64,000 nt of DNA from Actinobacteria bacterium HGW-Actinobacteria-4. Lineage in GTDB: Bacteria; Actinomycetota; Actinomycetes; Actinomycetales; Demequinaceae. A program made the translations under genes and the position numbers. Location: NCBI GenBank assembly GCA_002841315.1, contig PHEW01000008.1, positions 1-64,000 of the forward strand, read 5' to 3'. This document shows positions 35,892-45,084 of this stretch, piece by piece. Position 1 is the first letter of the stretch. Each line of letters opens with the position of its first letter. Below the pieces are notes generated by a model, which searched no databases, was not told the DNA's origin, and saw nothing but the letters and a program-made list of their open reading frames with translations.

Positions 35892-37510
35892 TGACTCGCA
35901 CCCAACCACGGCACGCCCGTGCGTCGACCCGAACTGGAACTGCGCTGCTGGCGGCACTCGCGAGCATTGTCGCTGTTCTCGCGGTGGTGGCGCCATCGGG
36001 CGAGGCAAGCGCGCAGATGAACGGCAACCAGTTCCAGCCCGGTTACATCATCAGCGATCAACGGTTCTTCGACTACGGCTCGATGACGGTTGGGGACATT
36101 CAGGCGTTCCTCGACGCAAGAGGCCCCGCCAACTGCAACAACTGCCTCCGTGTCTACCGAGCTGACACGTACGCCCAGGCTGCCAACCCCAATCGCTGCG
36201 TCGATCCCATCGAGGCCAAGACAAACATCTCTGCTGCGCAGATCATCTTCGATGTATCGCAGGCGTGCAAAATCAACCCGCAGGTGATCCTGGCCACCCT
36301 ACAAAAGGAGATGAGCCTCGTCACCCTGTCAAGCCCCGAGAGTTGGCGCTACCAGCGGGCGATGGGTTACGGCTGCCCGGACACTGCGCCGTGTAACTCG
36401 GACTTCTTTGGGTTCTTCTTCCAGATCTACTCTGCTGCTGGCCAGTTCCAGTGGTACTCGAACCCCGCAAGCATCTTCACCTACTACCCCATCGGGCAAG
36501 TCAGCAATATCCGCTTGAACCCAAAGTCGTCATGCGGCTCGCTGCCAGTGTTCATCGAGAACCGCGCGACAGCCGCGCTGTACTACTACACCCCCTACCA
36601 GCCCAACGCAGCGGCGCTCAACAACATGTACGGGCTCGGCGACAGTTGTAGCGCCTATGGCAACAGGAACTTCTGGCGCACCTTCAACGACTGGTTTGGG
36701 CCGTCCACACCGAGTCTCTTACCGCCGCGCCCTGCACTGAACACGCCGCAGCGCAACTGGAACGGCGACACTATCCCCGACCTCATCGGCCGCGACCCCG
36801 ACGGCAAGCTTTACCTCTACTCTGGCCGCGGCGGTGCAAGATTCGCCACTCGCGTGCAGATCGGAAATGGCTGGCACGTCATGGGCTTCATGACTCAAGT
36901 GCACAACTTCGGTAGCACCGGACGCCCCGAGATCATCACGACTGACCCCGTCACAGGACAACTGCGTCTATACCCAGGGAACGGCAGAGGCGGTTTCACG
37001 GCCCCTCGGGTCATCGGGAACGGCTGGGGTCATTTCACCGACATTATCGGTGTCCAGGGTTGGCACACGCCCGGCGTTCCGGGCCTCATCGCCAGAGACG
37101 AGGCGGGGACACTTACGCTCTACCCAGCCGCCGGGAACGCCCGCTTCGGCGCGCCGCGGGTGATCGGCAACGGGTGGAACACGATGGATCTCATCGAGTT
37201 TGGTGGAAACTTCACCGGCAATGGGCTACCGAGTCTCATCGCGCGCAGGGCCGAAGACAGTACATTGTGGCTCTACCCAGGCAACGGCCAAGGAGGCTTC
37301 CAGGCGCCAAGGCAGATCGTCGGCGACGACTGGGGCCTCATGGACGTCATCATGTCCGGAGCGGACTGGGACCGTGACGGTCGCATCGACATCATCGCGC
37401 GCGAGGAAGCGACAGGCTTGCTGTGGCTCTACCCAGGGAACGGTTCTGGTGGAGTCCAGGAGCGTCGCCAGATCGGCAACGGTTGGGTGGGCTTCGACAT
37501 TGTGCGATAA
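35888..37510 (+). CDS. Secreted lysozyme-like protein with FG-GAP repeats
   Basis: A 540-residue exported protein. A signal peptide (about residues 1-43, ending ASA) is followed by an N-terminal domain (about 45-275) with SDQRFFDYGSMTVGDIQAFL, NPQVILATLQKEMSLV and six or more cysteines. This domain accompanies actinobacterial murein-hydrolase-like or hemagglutinin-like proteins. The C-terminal half (about 295-540) has about five FG-GAP/VCBS units with LYPGNGxGGF and IGNGW motifs. GGAGG lies 10 nt before the ATG. A role in wall glycan binding or remodelling fits the locus. Confidence 0.75.
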   Translation: MMTRTQPRHARASTRTGTALLAALASIVAVLAVVAPSGEASAQMNGNQFQPGYIISDQRFFDYGSMTVGDIQAFLDARGPANCNNCLRVYRADTYAQAANPNRCVDPIEAKTNISAAQIIFDVSQACKINPQVILATLQKEMSLVTLSSPESWRYQRAMGYGCPDTAPCNSDFFGFFFQIYSAAGQFQWYSNPASIFTYYPIGQVSNIRLNPKSSCGSLPVFIENRATAALYYYTPYQPNAAALNNMYGLGDSCSAYGNRNFWRTFNDWFGPSTPSLLPPRPALNTPQRNWNGDTIPDLIGRDPDGKLYLYSGRGGARFATRVQIGNGWHVMGFMTQVHNFGSTGRPEIITTDPVTGQLRLYPGNGRGGFTAPRVIGNGWGHFTDIIGVQGWHTPGVPGLIARDEAGTLTLYPAAGNARFGAPRVIGNGWNTMDLIEFGGNFTGNGLPSLIARRAEDSTLWLYPGNGQGGFQAPRQIVGDDWGLMDVIMSGADWDRDGRIDIIAREEATGLLWLYPGNGSGGVQERRQIGNGWVGFDIVR

Positions 37511-37570
37511 CCTCGCTGAAGTCAACCAGGAGTGAGACCGCTCGCTCCGTCGTCTCGTTAAGGCAGGCCT

Positions 37571-38638
37571 GTGAAAGTCGTCAGTGTGGTCGGAGCGCGT
37601 CCGCAGTTCGTCAAGCTAGCGCCCATCGCTTCCGCCTTTGCGCGCACCGATGCAGAACACGTCATCGTGCATACAGGTCAGCATTATGATCCGACGCTGT
37701 CCGATGTGTTCTTCTCCGGATTAAGCATTCCGTCGCCCGATGTCCACCTTGCGGTAGGTTCAGGCAGCCACGGCCACCAGACTGCTGCGATGCTCAGCGC
37801 ACTTGAGGACACGTTTGCGGATGTGCGGCCCGATTGGGTGCTCGTCTACGGCGACACCAACTCGACCATTGCGGCAGCACTCGCCGCCGTGAAGATCCAC
37901 ATCCCTCTCGCTCACCTCGAGGCGGGCTTGCGATCATTCAACCGCCTGATGCCCGAGGAGCACAATCGAGTCCTTACGGACCACGCCGCGGACCTCCTGC
38001 TGGCCCCCACCGATACGGCCATGAGGCACCTTGGCAATGAGGGCCTTGCGGCTCGATCGGTTCTCGTTGGCGACGTGATGGCCGACATCTGCCTTCAACT
38101 TCGGAGGGACATCATGGCTGGCAACACGTCTGCCAAGTCCACGGACGTCGGAGAACCCTACCTGGTTGCGACGATCCACCGGGCGGAAAACACTGATGAT
38201 CCTGCCCGCCTCGCCGCGATCATTGCATCGATTGCAGAAGTCGACATGGCTGTGCATCTCTTCGCCCATCCCCGACTGCGAGACCGCGCAGCACGTCACG
38301 GGATCGACCTCACTTCGGGGTCGATCTCCCTGCGCGAACCCCTCCCGTATCGCGACATGGTCGCTCAGATACTCGGGTCTAGCGGCGTCATCACCGACTC
38401 TGGCGGAGTGCAGAAGGAGAGCTTCCTCCTGGAGCGCCCATGCACCACGCTGCGAACCGAGACTGAGTGGACAGAGACGCTCGAAGGGGGCTGGAACGTA
38501 CTCTTGCCCGGTCTCGAGAACCTATCAGCAGTCGCCACTCGAACGATGAGCGAGCCGCCCGGCACATCTCCGTTCGGCGATGGACATGCCGCAGATGCTG
38601 CGGTCACGGCTCTTGCCACCCACACACCTTCGCGATAG
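37571..38638 (+). CDS. wecB: UDP-N-acetylglucosamine 2-epimerase (non-hydrolysing)
   Basis: A 355-residue enzyme interconverting UDP-GlcNAc and UDP-ManNAc. Motifs: VVGARPQFVKLAP at the N-terminus, VYGDTNST, HLEAGLRS and PEEHNRVLTDH, and near the C-terminus ITDSGGVQKESF. The start is GTG at 37571, 60 bp after the FG-GAP gene. It supplies an activated amino sugar for the surface polymer of this locus. Confidence 0.92.
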   Translation: MKVVSVVGARPQFVKLAPIASAFARTDAEHVIVHTGQHYDPTLSDVFFSGLSIPSPDVHLAVGSGSHGHQTAAMLSALEDTFADVRPDWVLVYGDTNSTIAAALAAVKIHIPLAHLEAGLRSFNRLMPEEHNRVLTDHAADLLLAPTDTAMRHLGNEGLAARSVLVGDVMADICLQLRRDIMAGNTSAKSTDVGEPYLVATIHRAENTDDPARLAAIIASIAEVDMAVHLFAHPRLRDRAARHGIDLTSGSISLREPLPYRDMVAQILGSSGVITDSGGVQKESFLLERPCTTLRTETEWTETLEGGWNVLLPGLENLSAVATRTMSEPPGTSPFGDGHAADAAVTALATHTPSR

Positions 38639-38666
38639 CGGCCCGGCCCCAAGGCTCAGCGCACTT

Positions 38667-39650
38667 TCACACCTTGACCCGGACACCCTCATCGTACGAG
38701 CGGATGATTGCCTTCGCGAGAACCAGTGCACGGCGGCCCGCACGGGCGTGGACCGGCGGCGGCTCGCCAGCGCGGAACGCGTCCAAGACTGCGTCCACGT
38801 GGCGGTCAAAGGTGTACTCGAAGGTGCGGGCTTCGTCGTTGAAGTAGCCGGCTTCCCAGACTCGGTGGGTCTCGTCGCCAGCGGCAGAGAGGGTCAGGCG
38901 GCGCACCGTGTCCTCGATCAGCGCGCGGCCGCGCGTACCGTTCACCTCGATGAGTTGCGTCCCAGGGTAGGTGTACGACGAGTCATAGCTGCCCACCAGG
39001 CTGCCCACGGCGCCGTTCGCGAACTCAAGGGCCGCGGCGAGGGTGGTGTAGGTGCCGGGCCGGGTCATGTCGGTCATCTGGGCCATCACGGACGCGATGG
39101 GGCCGCACAGATGCTCAAGCATGTCGAGCCCATGGACCTGGGTCTCGATGAGGTTGGCGTGTGGGCTGGTGCCAAAGTTGGGCTCGCCGCCAAAGCGCCA
39201 GGTAGCGAAGACGATGTCCCCCAGGACTCCGGCATCAATGGCAGCCTTGGCACGCTGGACGGGTTCGGCGTATCGATGGTTGAGGTTGATGGCGAAGAAG
39301 GTGTCTTGGCGCTCGGCTTCGGCGAGGAGGGCGTCGGCTTCTGTTAGGTCGAATACCAGGGGCTTCTCTACGAGGAGCGGGATACCGCGCTTCAGTAGCT
39401 GCAGGGTGGGTTCGTAATGGACTTCGTTGGGTAGGCACACCGTGACGAGGTCGGGTTGGGCTTGGTCGAGCATCTGGTCGATGTCGGTGTAGCCGCGGGC
39501 GCCGTACGCGGCGGCGCGTTCATGGGTGCGTTCGGCGTTGCGGCCAACGATCGCGACCAGGTCGGTGTCGTGGCGGCGCGAGAAGATGCGAGCGTGTTGC
39601 TGCGCCCAGCCTCCAGTGCCCACTACGGCGATCTTCAGCGGTGTGCTCAT
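38667..39650 (-). CDS. Gfo/Idh/MocA family oxidoreductase (second paralogue)
   Basis: A 327-residue NAD(P)-dependent dehydrogenase with Rossmann motif AVVGTGGWAQ, EKPLVFD and NLNHRYAEP. It shares long near-identical stretches with the product of 16555-17652 (for example ATWRFGGE, SLVGSYDSSY and PPVHARAGRRAL) and is perhaps 60% identical, without the N-terminal tail. AAAGG lies 7 nt before the ATG, and a possible TAGGGT -10 box is 25 bp upstream. It converges on the epimerase gene. Substrate unknown; it may act on a sugar used in the polysaccharide locus. Confidence 0.87.
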   Translation of the reverse strand: MSTPLKIAVVGTGGWAQQHARIFSRRHDTDLVAIVGRNAERTHERAAAYGARGYTDIDQMLDQAQPDLVTVCLPNEVHYEPTLQLLKRGIPLLVEKPLVFDLTEADALLAEAERQDTFFAINLNHRYAEPVQRAKAAIDAGVLGDIVFATWRFGGEPNFGTSPHANLIETQVHGLDMLEHLCGPIASVMAQMTDMTRPGTYTTLAAALEFANGAVGSLVGSYDSSYTYPGTQLIEVNGTRGRALIEDTVRRLTLSAAGDETHRVWEAGYFNDEARTFEYTFDRHVDAVLDAFRAGEPPPVHARAGRRALVLAKAIIRSYDEGVRVKV

Positions 39651-39812
39651 CGTTGAACCTTTCCGTCACTCCGACCCTAGGCGATGAAGCACGTTTCCAG
39701 CCTGCTACGACGGCATACTCCTCGGCCTCGCGACGCGCACCAGGTAGCGGTCGGGCCACGGCGCGTCCTCCGAGTGCACACCCCGGCGAACTGGCTTCAC
39801 GGCTCAGTGAGG

Positions 39813-40901
39813 CTACGCAATAACCCCGGCGTTCTTCAACTTCACCGCGAGGTCCTGCGGCCGCGAGGCGATCGCCACGGCGTCCTCATAGGTCACGCGC
39901 CTCATTCTGACCAGTTCAAACAGGTGCTGATCGAAGGTTTGCATGTTGTAGTAGCTGCCATCCGAGATGAGGTCTTCGATGGGTGGCTGGCTTGATGGGT
40001 CCACGATCGCCTCGGCCGTACGGCCGTTGTTCACCATGACCTCGGCTACCAAGGTGCGGCCCTTGTTGTCGGCACGCCGCACCAGGCGCTGGGATACGAT
40101 GCCACGCAGGGTCTGGGACAAGGTGGCGCGGATTTGAGCCTGCTCGTGCGGCGTGAAGAAGTCAACGATGCGGTTGACGGTGTCTTGCGCGTCAACCGTG
40201 TGCAGGGTGGCGAGCACCAAGTGGCCGGTCTCGGCGGCGGACAGCGCCGCGCGCACTGTCTCGATGTCGCGCATCTCGCCCACCATGATGACGTCAGGGT
40301 CTTGTCGCATGGCGCCGCGCAGCGCGTTGGTGAAGTCCAGGGTGTCGGAGCGCACCTCGCGTTGCGAGATCATCGACTTCTTGTCGGTGTGCAGCACCTC
40401 GATGGGGTCCTCGATGGTGATGATGTTGCACTCGCGCTGGGTATTGATGAGGTCCACCATGGACGCAAGCGTGGTGGTCTTTCCGGATCCGGTGGGTCCG
40501 GTCACGAGCACCAGCCCGCGCGGCTCTAGCGCCAGGTCCCCGACCACCTGCGGCAGCCCCAAACTATCCATCGTCTCTGCGCCCACGGCCACCTGCCGGA
40601 ACACCAGGCAGTCGGTGCCACGCGCCACATAGGTGTTGACGCGAAAGCGCCCAACGCCCGACAGCGAGAAGGCGAAGTCAGCCTCATGGATGTCGCGGAA
40701 CTGTGCCACGAGGTCCTCGGGAAGCACTTGGGCCACCATGTTGCGGGTGTCCTCGGCCCGCAGCGGCGGCACTTGAAGCTTGCGCAAGCGGCCATCGACC
40801 CTAATTCGGGGCGCCGAGCCAACCTTGCAATGGAGGTCTGACCCGCCTGTGCTCGCGAGCGCGTGCAGGAACGGTATGACTGAAACTGGCTGGTCGCTCA
40901 C
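39813..40901 (-). CDS. pilT: Type IV pilus twitching/retraction ATPase PilT
   Basis: A 362-residue secretion ATPase. Walker A is TGPTGSGKTTTLAS, the Asp box is NIITIEDPIE, Walker B is DPDVIMVGEMRD and the His box is GHLVLATLHT. The length matches PilT rather than the longer PilB or GspE. It powers pilus depolymerisation in pilus-bearing species. No other pilus gene is near; it stands alone on the minus strand between the dehydrogenase and bL37. Confidence 0.9.
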   Translation of the reverse strand: MSDQPVSVIPFLHALASTGGSDLHCKVGSAPRIRVDGRLRKLQVPPLRAEDTRNMVAQVLPEDLVAQFRDIHEADFAFSLSGVGRFRVNTYVARGTDCLVFRQVAVGAETMDSLGLPQVVGDLALEPRGLVLVTGPTGSGKTTTLASMVDLINTQRECNIITIEDPIEVLHTDKKSMISQREVRSDTLDFTNALRGAMRQDPDVIMVGEMRDIETVRAALSAAETGHLVLATLHTVDAQDTVNRIVDFFTPHEQAQIRATLSQTLRGIVSQRLVRRADNKGRTLVAEVMVNNGRTAEAIVDPSSQPPIEDLISDGSYYNMQTFDQHLFELVRMRRVTYEDAVAIASRPQDLAVKLKNAGVIA

Positions 40902-41049
40902 GGAACCTCCATCGGCACTGCACTGCGTTACCTTAAACTACTCTGCGTCTCCTTGAGAGGCTATCCCGTCCCGTGCGCCGGGGTAACCCAGGTGTGGGAA
41001 GATAGGGGGTCAAGTTTTGAGTCAAGCACAACATGCAAAGGGGAAACCG

Positions 41050-41124
41050 ATGAGCAAGCGAGGACGCAAGCGCAAGTCACGCGCCAAGTCAGCTGCCAAC
41101 CACGGCAAGCGACCCAACGCTTAG
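41050..41124 (+). CDS. 50S ribosomal protein bL37
   Basis: A 24-residue basic peptide ending in ANHGKRPNA, with ten Lys/Arg residues. It matches the tiny actinobacterial large-subunit protein bL37 first seen in mycobacterial ribosomes. The ribosome site AAAGGGG (41037-41043) lies 6 nt before the ATG, which is close to ideal. The gene is monocistronic, in a 290-bp gap between pilT and rsrA. It is easily missed because of its size. Confidence 0.88.
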   Translation: MSKRGRKRKSRAKSAANHGKRPNA

Positions 41125-41191
41125 GTCACTGGTGCGGCGTCGCCGCGCCATGGGGCCAGTGCCCCATCACCTCACAGGCCTACAGCGGGCC

Positions 41192-41446
41192 TCAACAGTC
41201 TGGTGCGGCGTCGCCACGGGCGTGCTGTAGCGTGACCAGTATCCGGTCGCGCAAAGCCTCGGGTGCAACTTCGCCCCCCGTGCGCGCCACCAGGTGCTTG
41301 ATCTTCTCGTTGATGCGGTGCTCCGCCTCACAGGGCGGACAATCCTTCAAGTGAGCGCCAATGCGCTGTAGTTGATCTTCAGGCAACTCGTGATCCATGT
41401 ATTCGAAGAGGCGGTCAAGCGCTTCTTCGCATTCCTTCTTAGGCAC
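41192..41446 (-). CDS. rsrA: Mycothiol-system anti-sigma factor RsrA
   Basis: An 84-residue zinc-binding redox-sensitive anti-sigma factor of the ZAS family. The HxxxCxxC motif is at H32, C36 and C39, with another cysteine at residue 6. Under reducing conditions it holds SigR inactive; disulfide stress releases zinc and the sigma factor. It overlaps the end of the sigma gene by 8 bp, the standard arrangement for this pair. Confidence 0.93.
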   Translation of the reverse strand: MPKKECEEALDRLFEYMDHELPEDQLQRIGAHLKDCPPCEAEHRINEKIKHLVARTGGEVAPEALRDRILVTLQHARGDAAPDC

Positions 41447-42038
41447 GGTTCACCTCCCTCTCTTGCGCTGCCGGGCGCTTGTCTGTGATCCCACGCTCGG
41501 CGGCGTAGTCCCCCAATTGTTCTCTGAGCAGTTTGCGCCCACGGTGAAGTCGAGACATCACCGTCCCCACGGGCGTATCCATGATGTCCGCTATCTCTTT
41601 GTACGCGAACCCTTCTACGTCGCTGAGGTACACAGCCATGCGGAACTCTTCCGAGAGCTTCATGAGTGCGTCTTTGACCTCAACGTCGCCTAGCTGGTCG
41701 AGCGCGGCGTCTTCAGCAGACGCCAGGCCCCGTGACTGGTGTTCGGCTGCCGCCGCCAACTGCCAGTCTTCGATCGTGTCGGCATCCGAGCGCTTGGGCT
41801 CGCGTTGCTTCTTGCGATACGTGTTGATGAAGGCGTTCGTCTGGATCCGGTACAGCCACGCCTTGAGGTTGGTGCCGGGGGTGTATTTGTCTTGTCCTTT
41901 GAAGGCCTTGGCGTAGGTTTCCTGCACCAGGTCCTCAGCATCGGCCGGATTCCTGGTCATCCGGAGCGCAGCGGCATACAACTGATCCATATAGGACAGC
42001 GCCTCGGCTTCGAAATCTAGTTCGCTCGTGTCAGTCAT
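41439..42038 (-). CDS. sigR: ECF sigma factor SigR/SigH (thiol-oxidative stress)
   Basis: A 199-residue group IV sigma factor controlling thioredoxin and mycothiol genes. Region 2 reads [26 protein letters not shown] sequence near residues 17-35; region 4 has [21 protein letters not shown]. The ATG at 42038 is chosen because family similarity begins directly after it, and TAGGCT (minus strand, 8 nt before it) suits a leaderless mRNA. An in-frame ATG at 42122 would add 28 residues; SigR of Streptomyces has a similar longer isoform. It is cotranscribed with rsrA. Confidence 0.9.
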   Translation of the reverse strand: MTDTSELDFEAEALSYMDQLYAAALRMTRNPADAEDLVQETYAKAFKGQDKYTPGTNLKAWLYRIQTNAFINTYRKKQREPKRSDADTIEDWQLAAAAEHQSRGLASAEDAALDQLGDVEVKDALMKLSEEFRMAVYLSDVEGFAYKEIADIMDTPVGTVMSRLHRGRKLLREQLGDYAAERGITDKRPAAQEREVNRA

Positions 42039-42196
42039 CAGGTACGAGCCTACCGCCGTGGGAACAGCAACGAGTGTGCGCGCTGCTGGGCCGGTGATCC
42101 CAGGGTTGAGCGTGGTGGTCATGCAGGTTCAACGGCACCGCGCCGCCACTCATTCCCCCACGCCCGGCCCCCGTCGCATGCGCGTCACATCGTTGG

Positions 42197-42202
42197 TAGC
42201 GT
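42197..42202 (+). promoter_or_regulatory. -10 box for leaderless DoxX-aroA-rsgA transcript
   Basis: TAGCGT is followed by 6 nt and then the ATG at 42209, without a Shine-Dalgarno sequence. The region is divergent from sigR. Confidence 0.45.
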
Positions 42203-42208
42203 AGACAC

Positions 42209-42676
42209 ATGGTATTTAGGTCGCTTGCTCGCCCGTTGCTCGCCTCATGGTTCATCTATGGGGCGGTGGAATCGGTGCTGGAACCTGAGCTCCGCGCGGC
42301 CCGCTCTGCCCCCGTGATGGAGCCCATTCTTCAGGAGTCAGGGCTGGACGTCAGCCTCACCGACTTGGTGAAGGTCCACGGCGTCGCCACCCTCGCCGCC
42401 GCCTCGGTGCTGGCGCTGTCCCGCACCCCGCGCACCGCTGGTGTAGCGCTCACGGGCCTGGCCGCCATCACTGCCGCTGCAGGCCGCCCGTTCTGGAAGC
42501 TCGAGGAGGGCCCAGCCAGGGACCTCGAACGCGAGCGCTTCTTTGTCAACCTGTCTCTCCTGGGTGGGGCGATGCTTGCCGCCACCGCAGGTCACAGCGC
42601 CGGCCACAGGAAGCGCGTCAAGAACCGCAAAGTCAAGGCGAAGGCACGTCGCCAGAACGCAAAGAATCGCGCGTGA
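42209..42676 (+). CDS. DoxX-family membrane protein
   Basis: A 155-residue protein with about four hydrophobic segments (residues 5-25, 55-72, 76-95, 115-130) in the DoxX arrangement, beginning with RPLLASWFIYGAVESV. The C-terminal 30 residues are extremely basic (Lys/Arg). Precise function is unknown; some relatives take part in redox control. The adjoining sigR/rsrA pair fits that, but it is only suggestive. It overlaps aroA by 4 bp (GTGA). Confidence 0.8.
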   Translation: MVFRSLARPLLASWFIYGAVESVLEPELRAARSAPVMEPILQESGLDVSLTDLVKVHGVATLAAASVLALSRTPRTAGVALTGLAAITAAAGRPFWKLEEGPARDLERERFFVNLSLLGGAMLAATAGHSAGHRKRVKNRKVKAKARRQNAKNRA

Positions 42677-43986
42677 GCCCAGCCTCCAAAGCCGGAACAG
42701 GTCCCGGCGAAATCTGGGACGCCCCCGTTGCACGCGGTCCGCTTGACGCATCCGTGAGTGTGCCCGGCTCCAAGTCACTCACCAATCGCTTCTTGGTGCT
42801 CGCCGCGCTGGCAGACTCCCCCGTCACCATTCACGGCGGCCTACGCTCTCGCGACAGCGCGTTGATGATCGCCGCGCTCCACGCCATGGGCGTAGGGGTG
42901 GACGATGCTGGGGAACAGTGGCGCGTCACGCCCGGTGTTCTCCGCGGGGGTGCGCACGTCGATTGCGGCCTGGCCGGCACGGTGATGCGCTTTGTCCCGC
43001 CCCTGGTATTGCTCGCCGACGGGCCCGTGAGCTTTGACGGCGACGAGGGCGCCCGCGTGCGGCCCATGGGGCCGTTGCTGGACGCGCTCCGGGCGCTGGG
43101 TGCTGGCGTTGACGACGGCGGGCGCGGAACGCTGCCGTTCACGGTGACGCCGCCCAGCGAGATGCCGGCTTCGGTAGACGTGGACGCCTCGGCATCCTCG
43201 CAGTTTGTGACCGGGCTGCTGCTGGTCGCCCCGCGCCTGCCGCACGGCCTGACCGTACGGCACGTGGGTGAGGTGTTGCCCAGCTTGCCCCACATCGACA
43301 TGACGTGCGCCACCTTGCGCGACGCCGGCATCACCGTGGATCAGCCAGACGAGCGCACGTGGGTGGTCCACCCCGGCACGCTGCACCTGGGCGAGATTCG
43401 CGTGGAGCCTGACCTCAGCAACGCGGGGCCATTCATGGCGGCCGCGCTCGTTTCCGGCGGGACTGTGCGGATCCCCGGCTGGCCTGCGGCGACCACTCAG
43501 CCAGGAGCGCTGTATCCAGAGTTGCTGACCCGCATGGGCGGCACGTGCACGCTAGACGGCGACACCATGGTGGTCACCGGCACCGGCGAGCTGCGCGGCA
43601 TCGACGCGGACCTCTCCCCCGCCGGCGAGATCACCCCTACTATTGCCGCCCTGTGCGCGCTGGCTACGGGGCCGTCAACCCTCACCGGCATCGGCCATCT
43701 GCGCGGGCACGAAACTGACCGGTTGGCGGCGCTGGCCGCCGAGGTGTGGCGGGTTGGCGGCACGTGCGAGGTGGGTGAGGATTCGCTGACGTTCGGCGGG
43801 ATACCGGAGGGTCGCGCGCTGCAAGGCGCCGTGATGGAGACGTATCACGATCACCGGATGGCGACGTTCGCGGCGATCATCGGGCTCGCGGTGCCGGGCC
43901 TGCAGATTCTGGACGTGGGCACCACGTCTAAGACCATGCCGGACTTCCCCCACATGTGGCAACGCATGGTTGAGACCGCCCAATAG
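42673..43986 (+). CDS. aroA: 3-phosphoshikimate 1-carboxyvinyltransferase (EPSP synthase)
   Basis: A 437-residue shikimate-pathway enzyme that joins phosphoenolpyruvate to shikimate 3-phosphate. Motifs: VPGSKSLTNRFLVLAALAD near residue 30, AGTVMRF, SSQFVTGLLL, DLSNAGPF and the C-terminal DHRMATFAAIIGL. Starts with GTG in the stop of the DoxX gene. The length and motifs are normal for a class I bacterial enzyme. Confidence 0.95.
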   Translation: MSPASKAGTGPGEIWDAPVARGPLDASVSVPGSKSLTNRFLVLAALADSPVTIHGGLRSRDSALMIAALHAMGVGVDDAGEQWRVTPGVLRGGAHVDCGLAGTVMRFVPPLVLLADGPVSFDGDEGARVRPMGPLLDALRALGAGVDDGGRGTLPFTVTPPSEMPASVDVDASASSQFVTGLLLVAPRLPHGLTVRHVGEVLPSLPHIDMTCATLRDAGITVDQPDERTWVVHPGTLHLGEIRVEPDLSNAGPFMAAALVSGGTVRIPGWPAATTQPGALYPELLTRMGGTCTLDGDTMVVTGTGELRGIDADLSPAGEITPTIAALCALATGPSTLTGIGHLRGHETDRLAALAAEVWRVGGTCEVGEDSLTFGGIPEGRALQGAVMETYHDHRMATFAAIIGLAVPGLQILDVGTTSKTMPDFPHMWQRMVETAQ

Positions 43987-43995
43987 CGAAGAAGC

Positions 43996-45012
43996 ATGCG
44001 CGACTACGACGAGTCCGATGCCAAGGTGCGGCCCAACCCGCGCGGCTCGAGACCGCGCTCCAAGAACCGCCCGGCGCACGAGGACGCGATCCCTGGGACG
44101 GTGATTGGCGTGGACCGCGGGCGGCTGTCGGTGAGGCTCGCAGAGTCCGGTCGCAGGGTCACGGCCGTCAAGGCGCGCGAGCTGGGCCGGCACGGGCTGG
44201 TCATTGGGGACCGCGTGGGGTTGGTGGGCGACACCTCGGGCGCGGAGGGCACGCTGTCCAGGATTGTGCGCCGCGATGAGCGGGACAACGCGCTGCGCCG
44301 CACTGCCGATGACACAGAGACCGCCGAGAAAGTCATCGTGGCGAATGCGGGGCAGCTCGCGATCGTCACGGCGTTGGCGGACCCGGAGCCCCAGCCCAGG
44401 ATGATCGACCGGTGCCTGGTCGCGGCGTTTGATGCGCGCATGCGTCCGTTGTTGGTACTAACTAAGGCGGACTTGGCTTCGGCCGACGCACTACGTGCCA
44501 ACTACGAGCCGCTGGGCGTGACCGTCATCGAGACCGCGGTGCTGGCGCGGCCGGATGGTTCTGCGCGGATCGACGGGGTTGAGGTGCTGCGCGAGCAGAT
44601 TCAGGACCAGACCACGGTGTTTGTGGGGTATTCGGGCGTGGGCAAGTCCACGCTGGTGAATGCGCTGGCGCCGCTCGCCGCGCGGGCCGTGGGAGTGGTG
44701 AACGACGTGACGGGGCGGGGGCGGCACACGTCGAGCTCGGCTGTGGCGATCGAGCTGCCTGGGGGCGGTTGGATTGTTGATACTCCCGGTGTGCGGAGCT
44801 TTGGGCTCGCGCACGTGGACGTGGAGCACTTCATCGCGGCGTTCCCTGATGTGGCGGACGCTGCTGCGGAGAGCTGCCCGCGGGGGTGCGCGCACGAATC
44901 AGCGGAGGCCGGGTGCGCGCTGGACGCGTGGGCCTCAACGCCGGATCAGGTGACGCGAGTGGACTCGATTAGGCGGCTGCTGGTGAGCAAGGCTAGCGGG
45001 GACGAGCGGTAA
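43996..45012 (+). CDS. rsgA: Ribosome small-subunit GTPase RsgA
   Basis: A 338-residue circularly permuted GTPase for late 30S assembly. N-terminal OB-fold, then G4 (TKAD), G1 (GYSGVGKSTL), G2 and G3 (DTPGVRSF) in permuted order, and a C-terminal zinc knuckle (CPRGCAHESAEAGC). It follows aroA by 9 bp, as in many actinobacteria. The first 35 residues are basic and probably disordered. Confidence 0.94.
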   Translation: MRDYDESDAKVRPNPRGSRPRSKNRPAHEDAIPGTVIGVDRGRLSVRLAESGRRVTAVKARELGRHGLVIGDRVGLVGDTSGAEGTLSRIVRRDERDNALRRTADDTETAEKVIVANAGQLAIVTALADPEPQPRMIDRCLVAAFDARMRPLLVLTKADLASADALRANYEPLGVTVIETAVLARPDGSARIDGVEVLREQIQDQTTVFVGYSGVGKSTLVNALAPLAARAVGVVNDVTGRGRHTSSSAVAIELPGGGWIVDTPGVRSFGLAHVDVEHFIAAFPDVADAAAESCPRGCAHESAEAGCALDAWASTPDQVTRVDSIRRLLVSKASGDER

Positions 45013-45084
45013 GTGGCTTGAGCACATACGCGCGAGTGCCGGCCAACGCCCGTTAGTTGTAGATCGAAACGGACCTGGGACAAT

